From contig JAIXYT010000047.1 in NCBI GenBank assembly GCA_027490095.1, positions 1-64,000 on the forward strand: DNA of 64,000 bases, in the 5' to 3' direction. A program made the translations under genes and the position numbers. The DNA is from Sphingomonadales bacterium (GTDB taxonomy: Bacteria > Pseudomonadota > Alphaproteobacteria > Sphingomonadales > Sphingomonadaceae). Shown here piece after piece: positions 58,012 to 64,000 of the stretch. Below the pieces are notes generated by a model that was not told where the DNA came from, did no database searches, and saw nothing but the letters and a program-made list of their open reading frames with translations. The stretch's first letter is position 1; each line of letters begins with the position of its first letter.

Positions 58012-59081
58012 ACGATCCGGCCTCCGACCTCGCGCTTGCCCGCGCGCTCGATGATCTCCGCCGCGGCGAGATCGTCCGCGTCACCGACGGCGCACGCGGC
58101 CTCGACCTGCTTGCCGCCGAACTGGCAACAGCGCCGCGCCTCGCCGAGCTCGAATCCGGGCAGGCGGCCGACCTTCTCATCACGCCTGAGCGGGCCGAGA
58201 CGCTGAAGATCCTGAACCAGCGCGCGGCCGCCGGGTCCAGCGCGATCGCGATCACCCGCATGCCCTGGCACGATCTCGTCACCAGCCTCGCGACCGCCGA
58301 TCCGGTCGACGATCTCGCAACCCCTCTGAAGGGCCCGTTCCCCACCCGCGAACTCGGGGCGGACACGCGCGCAGCCGAAGCCGGCCTGGCGCTCGCCAAG
58401 CGCGCAGCCCTGCTGCCGGCGCTGTTTGCGGTGCCTGCCACCACGCCCGCGCCCGGCCGCCTGGCTGCCGACGCCGCAGCGATCCTGGCCTGGCGCCGCG
58501 CAACCCGGCTTGCGATCGTCAGCCGCGCCCGCCTTCCGCTCGACGGCGCCGAGGACACGACGGTGGTCGCCTTCCGTCCGACCGATGGGGGCCCCGAGCA
58601 TCTCGCCCTCCTCATCGGCACCCCCGGCGACACGCCCCTCATCCGCCTGCACTCGGCCTGCCTCACCGGCGACGTGCTCGGCAGCCTCAAGTGCGATTGC
58701 GGGCCCCAGCTCCGCGCAGCCGTACACCGCATCGCAGAAACCGGCGGTATCCTCTTGTATCTACAGCAGGAAGGCCGCGGAATTGGTCTCCTCAACAAGC
58801 TCCGCGCCTACCAGCTGCAGGACCAGGGCTTCGACACGGTCGACGCCAACCTGCGGCTCGGATTTGAAGAGGACGAGCGCGACTTCGACCTCGCTGCCGC
58901 CATGCTGAAGGCGCTCGACGTGCGGCAGGTGCGCCTCCTCTCCAACAACCCGCTGAAGGCAAGTGCGCTCGAAGGGCAGGGCATCGCCGTTGCCGAAATC
59001 GTCCCCCACAGCTTCGGCGAGAACCCCCACAACAGCCGCTATCTCGAAACCAAGCGCGACCGGCAGGGCCACAGGCTCTAG
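58008..59081 (+). CDS. ribA: GTP cyclohydrolase II with degenerate N-terminal domain
   Basis: A 357-residue protein. The C-terminal part (about 175-357) is GTP cyclohydrolase II, first enzyme of riboflavin synthesis, with zinc ligands in HSACLTGDVLGSLKCDCGPQL, GGILLYLQQEGRGIGLLNKLRAYQLQ, and LLSNNPLK. The N-terminal 170 residues resemble in position a DHBP synthase domain (ALDDLRRGEIVRVTD) but lack its acidic ENEGD loop, so synthase activity is unlikely. The start is TTG at 58008, in a TTGA overlap with xthA. The final codons lie 6 bp from the convergent patatin gene. Confidence 0.92.
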   Translation: MNDPASDLALARALDDLRRGEIVRVTDGARGLDLLAAELATAPRLAELESGQAADLLITPERAETLKILNQRAAAGSSAIAITRMPWHDLVTSLATADPVDDLATPLKGPFPTRELGADTRAAEAGLALAKRAALLPALFAVPATTPAPGRLAADAAAILAWRRATRLAIVSRARLPLDGAEDTTVVAFRPTDGGPEHLALLIGTPGDTPLIRLHSACLTGDVLGSLKCDCGPQLRAAVHRIAETGGILLYLQQEGRGIGLLNKLRAYQLQDQGFDTVDANLRLGFEEDERDFDLAAAMLKALDVRQVRLLSNNPLKASALEGQGIAVAEIVPHSFGENPHNSRYLETKRDRQGHRL

Positions 59082-59087
59082 GCGCTC

Positions 59088-61169
59088 TCAGCCGAAGGGA
59101 TCGTCCAGCCGATGCGCCTTCAGCGCCTCGGCCAGCGTCGAGACCGCCGTGTCGGCCACCTTCGCCCGGATCGTGCGGCGGATCGGCGACAGCAGGAACC
59201 GCCCCACGCTACCGACGAACCCCGCCAGCGCGACGTTTAGCACGGCGTCCACGCGGTCCCGGATCGCGGGCTCCAGGGTCGCCGGATCGAACGGTCGGCC
59301 GCCTTGCGCGCCGGGCCACAGCGGCGACATCTCGGTCAGGTGCCGCCGCACGAACAGCTTGCGCCGTGTCTCGTCGTCGTGCGTCCGGTCGGGATCGTCG
59401 ATCGCCACCCGCTTCACCTTCAGCGCCGCGAGCGGCGGGATGATCAGCCGCTCCTCGCCCACGTCCTTCGCGCTTCCCGGTGCTGCCGTCAGGGTCTGAA
59501 GCTCCGCCTTCTCCTGTGCGCTCTGTGCCTCCCACCAGCCCCTGTGGAACAGCGAGTTGTGGCCCGGCAGCGCGAAATAGTTGCGCAGGAAGTTCTCGGC
59601 GTTGCGCCGCCCCAGCAGGAAGTCATGGTGCCGGAACCGCCGGTCGAGAAATCCGGAAAAGCCCTGCAGCGCGCCGCTTGCGATCGCCGCCTGGCCCAGC
59701 GCCGTGTCGCCCTCCACCCCCGGCTTGGGCGATCGCCGCGCCCGCATCGGCGACAGCATGAACCGGCTGTACAATTCGGCGTCGGCTGCCAGCGACAGGT
59801 CGTTGGCGTCGAACCGCGCCTGGTTGATCCAGGCCTTCAGCAGCTTGCCCGCCGCCGCCGCCACCCCCAGCCGGCCCGACCAGTCGCGGGTCTCTTCGGC
59901 AGGCGCCTCGGCCGGTGGTTCGGCCGGAAAGGGATCGATGATCATCATCGCCTTGCGCGCCGTCGCGCCGTTTCCGTCCAGGTCGCCCAGCGGCCCCGCC
60001 AGAACGCCGCGCGCATACTGGAAGGGCTGGTTGTTCATGGTCCCGCCATCCACCGTGTCGAATGCCGCGCCCAGGCGTCCGGCAACGGTCGAATAGCCCG
60101 CACTCAGCCGCGCCTCCTGCGCCCACAGCTCTTGTGCGGGGTTCGTGACATCGCCCCTCAGTCGCAGGTCGAAGCGATAGTCGTCCGGGTCCTTCGCCAG
60201 TGTCACCGGCGCAAAAGCGACCGGGAAGGCCCCGCTCCCCAGTGCCGCATCCGCAAGCGCCCGCCACTGGTGCGCCGCCGGGTTCAGGGATGGGTCGTCC
60301 GTCGGCACACCTGTCACCGTGCGGTATCCCCCCGGCGCAAGTTCGGGGGGCTGAGGGGGCTTCGCGGCGTGCACCAGGAAGCGCATCGCATCGGCATGCC
60401 GCACGGTCGCGAACCGGGCGCCCTCCAGCCCCTCGAACCGGTAGCAGAAGGGAACCCCGTTCAGGTTGGCAACGCTCAGCGCAACCGGCAACGGGTCGGC
60501 GAAATAGCGCCGCACCCCGGGAAAAGCCCGCCCCCCAGGCGCCGGCCCGTGCCCCGCCAGCACCGAGGCCGCCGCGGCCGACACGGGCGCGCTGTTCAGC
60601 AGCGAGGGCAGGGTCGACAGCGTGGTTCCCGCGCCGATGTCGGCGGTGTCCAGCATTCCGCGGATGTCCAGCCGGTTCACCCACAGGTCGTAGAAGGGGT
60701 TGTCGGCCCGGGGCGAATCCGGCCCGCCCACATTGGCCTCGGTCGCCCGAACCGGCAGGAACCGCCGCTGTGCCGCAACCGCCGTCAGCGCCGAACAGAC
60801 ACTTCCGGCCGACGCGCCCGCCACCACCCGGATCCTGACCGCATGGGGCGGCACCGACCAGCGCGCGAAATCGGCGCCATGCGCCTTCGCATCCGCCTCC
60901 TTGGCAACCTCCCAGTCGTCCAGCACCTCGATCAGATAGTCGAGAACGCCTGCCGTATAGGCCCCGGCCGAAACCGCGCCTGCCATCACCAGCCCCAGTT
61001 CGAAGCAGGGCAGGGCAACCGGCTCGCCATCCGGCCCGGGCAGGATCACCGGCTCCGGAATCGCGGCCGCCACCGGCTCCCCGAACCGCGGGAGATCGGC
61101 CGGAGTGCCGTCGCCCCCCGGCTGCGACAGGTCGACGAACCGGCTGAGGCCGTCACAATCGTCCGCCAT
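59088..61169 (-). CDS. Patatin-like phospholipase family protein, large form
   Basis: A 693-residue protein of the patatin-related group. The catalytic Ser lies in the VVAGASAGSVCSAL elbow (GxSxG), and the Asp in FDTVDGGTMNNQPF (DGG). The glycine-rich oxyanion region is LGLVMAGAVSAGAYTAGVLDYL. A C-terminal extension of about 250 residues (RRRFRHHDFLLGRRNAENFLRNYFALPG onwards) is conserved only in this subgroup. It has no signal peptide, so a cytoplasmic or membrane-peripheral lipase is expected. It is divergent from the RyR-domain membrane gene by 86 bp. Confidence 0.88.
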   Translation of the reverse strand: MADDCDGLSRFVDLSQPGGDGTPADLPRFGEPVAAAIPEPVILPGPDGEPVALPCFELGLVMAGAVSAGAYTAGVLDYLIEVLDDWEVAKEADAKAHGADFARWSVPPHAVRIRVVAGASAGSVCSALTAVAAQRRFLPVRATEANVGGPDSPRADNPFYDLWVNRLDIRGMLDTADIGAGTTLSTLPSLLNSAPVSAAAASVLAGHGPAPGGRAFPGVRRYFADPLPVALSVANLNGVPFCYRFEGLEGARFATVRHADAMRFLVHAAKPPQPPELAPGGYRTVTGVPTDDPSLNPAAHQWRALADAALGSGAFPVAFAPVTLAKDPDDYRFDLRLRGDVTNPAQELWAQEARLSAGYSTVAGRLGAAFDTVDGGTMNNQPFQYARGVLAGPLGDLDGNGATARKAMMIIDPFPAEPPAEAPAEETRDWSGRLGVAAAAGKLLKAWINQARFDANDLSLAADAELYSRFMLSPMRARRSPKPGVEGDTALGQAAIASGALQGFSGFLDRRFRHHDFLLGRRNAENFLRNYFALPGHNSLFHRGWWEAQSAQEKAELQTLTAAPGSAKDVGEERLIIPPLAALKVKRVAIDDPDRTHDDETRRKLFVRRHLTEMSPLWPGAQGGRPFDPATLEPAIRDRVDAVLNVALAGFVGSVGRFLLSPIRRTIRAKVADTAVSTLAEALKAHRLDDPFG

Positions 61170-61255
61170 ATGCCCTCCGTGCGTGCCGCCCCCCGGGCGC
61201 CTGCAACCCCTGCCCACAGGTTGCAGCAGTCGCAAAACCCGCGCAAGTAACGCTT

Positions 61256-62950
61256 ATGGGGCGGGTCTTCCGAATTACAGTCGTGCTGCCGCTGGTGATC
61301 CTCGCCAGTTTCGCATTCGGCGTCTGGGGCTGGGCAGCAAAGGCCGACGAACTCGGCCTCAACGGCATCGACATCGTCATGCGTGCCCTCGGCAGCATGG
61401 TGGTCGCCACGGCCTACGAGGCCGGTGACAAGCTGATCTTCGACTGGCGGCTCGAAACCGCGCGCCTGCTGGGCGCACTTGCCTTCGTTCTCGCCGCCAG
61501 CCAGGCCATCGCCCGCCTGATGTCGCGCAACGCCAGCCTGTGGTTCGGCCGTTTCCGCCGCAACCACCTGCTGGTGATCGGCGACCACCCGATCGCCCGG
61601 GGCCTCGTCGAAACCGCAGCCGAACGCCGCGAACGGATCACCTGGATCAGCAACAGCGAGGCCCACCCCTCGCCTGTGCCCGGTGCGCTCATCGTCAGCA
61701 GCCTGTGGGACCGCCGCCTCTCCGACGATCACGCCGCCGCCCACGCCCGCCACATCGTCGTCGCCTTCGCCGACGAGGTGAGCCAGATCGCCGCCGTCCG
61801 GGATCTGCGCCGAGCCGCCCCCGCCACGCCCATCACGATGAGCTTCGAGGACCCCTGGTTCGGCGAGCGCATGGACGAGCTCGAGAACATCTCCGGCGTC
61901 CGCTACGTGTCGCTGACGGATCTCGCGCTCCGCAGGCTACACTGGCAGCACCCGCCCTTCCTGATCGCGCAAACGCTCGGCCACAGGCGCCTCCACGTCC
62001 TCATCATCGGCTTCGGCCGCGCCGGCGAGGCCGTGCTCGACGATCTGCTCCTCTCCGCCCTGACCAGCTTCATGGGAACCCCGCGCGTCACCATCGTCGA
62101 CCCCGACGCAGCCGACATCGAGGTCAGCCTCGCCCAGCGCTGCCCCGAACTGCGCAAGAGCCTCGACCTCGTCATCATCGAGGCCCACCACCACGCCGAT
62201 GCCCGAATCCTCCCGTGGGAGGCGCTCAAGGCCGCCCATGCCGAGGTGCCGATCAGTCTCGCCTATGTCTGCGTCGATACCGACCTGCGCGCGCTCACCG
62301 TTGCCGTCTCGCTGCAGGCTCTCGTCCGCCGCGAGGGCTGGGCGATCGGCCCAATCTGCACCCGGCTCAAGGCCTCCGGCGCCCTGCCCGAGAATGTGGT
62401 GGCCTGGGATGGCCTGCAGGCTGCCGGCCTCCTTGCCTTCGGCGAGACCTACGACTTCGCAACGGCCGCAGGCATCTTCGATGCCGAGGCCGATCGCCTG
62501 CCAAGCCTCATTCACGAAGCCTATCGCCGTGTCGCGCCCAACCATTCGGTCGCCAACCTGCCGTGGGGCAGCCTCACCGAGGAAATGCGCGAGTCCAACC
62601 GGCGCCTGCTCCTCCACCTCCCCGCCAAGCTCGCGAGCGCCGGAGTCAACGTGTCCGGCTGGCTTGGACGGGGCGCCGAGGCCGGGGCTGTCACAGTCCC
62701 CGATCTCCGCCGCGATCCCGCCCGGCTCGAACAGCTGGCAGAGCTGGAACACAAGCGCTGGATGGCCGAACGCCGTCTTTCGGGCTGGCAGCACGGCCAC
62801 GCGCGCGACAACCTGCGTCGCCGCCATCCCGATCTCGTGCCCTGGGACGAACTGCCCGAGGCCTCGAAGCGCTTCGACCGCGAGATCGTGCTCGCCACCC
62901 TCGATGCAGTCGCCAGCGTGCGCGCCACGCCGGCAGGTCCTGTGCCATGA
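61256..62950 (+). CDS. Membrane-anchored double-Rossmann protein with C-terminal RyR domain
   Basis: A 564-residue protein. Two membrane helices (about 8-26 and 70-88) bracket a short pore-like loop without a K+ filter. A first TrkA-N-type Rossmann fold starts at HLLVIGDHPIARGL (104-117), and a second at HVLIIGFGRAGEAVL (247-261). The last 70 residues form a RyR domain: ELEHKRWMAERRLSGWQHG, then HPDLVPWDELPEASKRFDREI (about 496-548). Bacterial proteins of this build are thought to sense nucleotide-like ligands and gate or signal at the membrane. The domain calls are firm; the role is inference. An L,D-transpeptidase-like gene is ATGA-coupled. Confidence 0.85.
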   Translation: MGRVFRITVVLPLVILASFAFGVWGWAAKADELGLNGIDIVMRALGSMVVATAYEAGDKLIFDWRLETARLLGALAFVLAASQAIARLMSRNASLWFGRFRRNHLLVIGDHPIARGLVETAAERRERITWISNSEAHPSPVPGALIVSSLWDRRLSDDHAAAHARHIVVAFADEVSQIAAVRDLRRAAPATPITMSFEDPWFGERMDELENISGVRYVSLTDLALRRLHWQHPPFLIAQTLGHRRLHVLIIGFGRAGEAVLDDLLLSALTSFMGTPRVTIVDPDAADIEVSLAQRCPELRKSLDLVIIEAHHHADARILPWEALKAAHAEVPISLAYVCVDTDLRALTVAVSLQALVRREGWAIGPICTRLKASGALPENVVAWDGLQAAGLLAFGETYDFATAAGIFDAEADRLPSLIHEAYRRVAPNHSVANLPWGSLTEEMRESNRRLLLHLPAKLASAGVNVSGWLGRGAEAGAVTVPDLRRDPARLEQLAELEHKRWMAERRLSGWQHGHARDNLRRRHPDLVPWDELPEASKRFDREIVLATLDAVASVRATPAGPVP

Positions 62951-63450
62951 GCCTGATCGTCGACACGGCGCAGCAAAGGTTGACCGCCTTCGGTACGCCG
63001 CACCGCATCGCGATGGGGAAGGGCGGCGCGCTGCCAGCGGTCGCCAAGCGCGAGGGCGACAGCGCAACGCCGCTCGGCCGCTGGTCGCTCGACGGCCTTC
63101 TCCTCCGCCCTGACCGCGTATCCGCGCCCTCAACCGCACTCCCCTGGCGCTGGCTTCGGCCCTCGGATGGCTGGTGCGACGCGGTCGGCGACCCGGCCTA
63201 CAACCGCCCGGTCAGCCACCCGTACCCGGCCTCGGCCGAACGCCTCTGGCGCGACGACCACGCCTATGATGTCATCATCGTCCTCGGCCACAACCAGCGG
63301 CCGGTCGAGCAGGGCAGGGGCAGCGCCATCTTCTGGCACGTGGCACAACCGGACTGGCGCCCAACCGAAGGCTGCATCGCGATGGAGCGGAACGCCCTCG
63401 TGGCGCTTCTCCCCCGTCTCGCGCCGGCGATGCACCTCGACATCCGCTGA
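62947..63450 (+). CDS. L,D-transpeptidase (YkuD) family protein
   Basis: A 167-residue YkuD-fold protein. The catalytic pattern HVAQPDWRPTEGCIAM (His-x-n-T-x-G-C) near residues 133-148 is complete, with Cys nucleophile. The start MSLIVDTAQQRLTAFGTPH is the family start, but there is no signal peptide, so this form may act in the cytoplasm or use another export route. The ATG overlaps the RyR-domain gene stop. Confidence 0.87.
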   Translation: MSLIVDTAQQRLTAFGTPHRIAMGKGGALPAVAKREGDSATPLGRWSLDGLLLRPDRVSAPSTALPWRWLRPSDGWCDAVGDPAYNRPVSHPYPASAERLWRDDHAYDVIIVLGHNQRPVEQGRGSAIFWHVAQPDWRPTEGCIAMERNALVALLPRLAPAMHLDIR

Positions 63451-63493
63451 ACCTTGACTTTCACGGGGCGACCCCGCATCAGCCGCCCCCTCA

Positions 63494-63570
63494 GCACCCG
63501 TAGCTCAGCTGGATAGAGCGTTGCCCTCCGAAGGCAAAGGTCACACGTTCGAATCGTGTCGGGTGCGCCA
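63494..63570 (+). tRNA. tRNA-Arg (anticodon CCG)
   Basis: A complete 77-nt cloverleaf with encoded CCA. The acceptor stem GCACCCG/CGGGTGC is perfect, D-arm GCTC/GAGC, anticodon stem TTGCC/GGCAA around CTCCGAA (anticodon CCG, reading CGG), T-arm ACACG-TTCGAAT-CGTGT, discriminator G. Confidence 0.97.
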
Positions 63571-63584
63571 TTCCAGCAAGGCTC

Positions 63585-63620
63585 GGCACCCACCTTCCCG
63601 ACGCGCGTCGGCCCGGTGCC
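63585..63620 (+). other. GC-rich hairpin after tRNA-Arg
   Basis: GGCACC (63585-63590) pairs with GGTGCC (63615-63620), and CCGAC-GCGC-GTCGG lies inside (63598-63611). It is a possible 3' end signal of the tRNA transcript; no T-run follows. Confidence 0.4.
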
Positions 63621-63709
63621 ATCCGGTCGTCGGCGCAGGCACGAACCGGCGACGATTGACCGCCAGTCGCCCTCCATCATACTGTTCCGGACCGTACCGG
63701 AGAACTTGA

Positions 63710-63967
63710 ATGAGCCAAACGATGAAACTGGTTGAAAACGAAGTTGTTCGTATCGATTATGGCGTGTTCCAGAACACCGAGTTCCGCAACTGCAAACTCG
63801 TCTACGCCGGTGGCCGGCCCCCGATCATGGTGCAGAACCACTTCATCGATTGCGAGTGGGTCTTCACAGGCGAAGCCCAGAACACGATCGACCTGCTGAA
63901 GGGGCTGGCCAGTTCCGGTGGCAGGCTCGAACAAATGGTTCGCCAGACCCTCTTCCACGCCGGTTGA
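63710..63967 (+). CDS. Small conserved-looking hypothetical protein
   Basis: An 85-residue soluble protein of unknown family. The middle part has alternating beta-type strands with Cys and Asn (FQNTEFRNCKLVYAGGRPPIMVQNHFIDCEWVF), a pattern reminiscent of pentapeptide-like or right-handed-helix strands, followed by a helical C-terminus (TIDLLKGLASSGGRLEQMVRQTL). The start at 63710 has GGAG about 10 nt upstream. It follows tRNA-Arg after 139 bp. Confidence 0.7.
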   Translation: MSQTMKLVENEVVRIDYGVFQNTEFRNCKLVYAGGRPPIMVQNHFIDCEWVFTGEAQNTIDLLKGLASSGGRLEQMVRQTLFHAG

Positions 63968-64000
63968 TTCGCGAGATCATGCGCCAGCATTCCGGGCATA

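Noticed and set aside
63494-63709. Integration site with a mobile element at tRNA-Arg
   Set aside because: No integrase or repeated tRNA 3' end is seen in the 430 bp after the tRNA.

Overview
The window is high-GC, densely packed alphaproteobacterial chromosome. It most likely comes from an aerobic anoxygenic phototroph of the Sphingomonadales. The evidence is a photosynthesis gene cluster with a reaction-centre cytochrome and no pufQ or pufX, a PEPxxWA-CTERM protein, a SapC-family protein, a TonB receptor, class II DAHP synthase and many ATGA/TGATG-coupled operons. Placement below the order is a guess (Sandarakinorhabdus/Polymorphobacter-like phototrophs would fit) and would need marker-gene comparison.

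Bases 1-16.2 kb are one side of the photosynthesis gene cluster: the 3' end of hemA, tspO (reverse), bchI-bchD-bchO plus a 51-residue membrane protein, crtC (reverse), then crtF and the coupled operon bchC-bchX-bchY-bchZ-pufB-pufA-pufL-pufM-pufC, ending at a strong terminator. Together these cover the first step of tetrapyrrole synthesis, magnesium insertion, chlorophyllide a reduction to the bacteriochlorin, methoxylated/hydroxylated carotenoids, LH1 and the reaction centre with a tetraheme donor. Three perfect TGT-N12-ACA palindromes (PpsR/CrtJ-type operators) lie upstream of crtC/crtF and bchC. The pair before bchC overlaps a good sigma-70-like promoter. crtD, pufQ, pufX, pucBA and ppsR are not in the window. 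A 47-codon Cys-containing reading frame occupies the pufQ position.

16.2-26.5 kb holds two luciferase-like flavin monooxygenases, a TonB-dependent receptor, a Gfo/Idh/MocA oxidoreductase divergent from an aldo/keto reductase, the DUF1285-Nudix-CCA transferase block and a GNAT enzyme. 26.5-30.1 kb is a polyhydroxyalkanoate locus (phaA, short phaC-like, divergent phaR). 30.1-37.3 kb holds an FAD/FAD-linked dehydrogenase, SapC protein, a YceI-cytochrome b561-YceI-acyl-CoA ligase operon and an exported M20 amidohydrolase.

37.4-48.8 kb is mostly housekeeping: xseB-ispA-coaD-peptidylprolyl isomerase-queA and tgt. The two queuosine genes are separated by an alcohol dehydrogenase/monooxygenase pair and a LysR gene. 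After tgt come an alpha/beta hydrolase-P450 operon, a DUF4188 protein and class II DAHP synthase. 48.9-59.1 kb has a PEP-CTERM beta-propeller protein, gor, a GFA-family protein, glmS, glmU, gph, lolA, a short flanked repeat block, xthA and a GTP cyclohydrolase II with a degenerate N-terminal domain.

59-64 kb carries a patatin-like lipase divergent from a membrane-anchored double-Rossmann protein with a C-terminal RyR domain. An L,D-transpeptidase-like gene is coupled to the latter. A tRNA-Arg(CCG) and a small unknown protein follow. The RyR/patatin pair, the pufQ-position mini-gene, the 51-residue bchO-linked protein and the repeat block near 57.1 kb are the least explained features.
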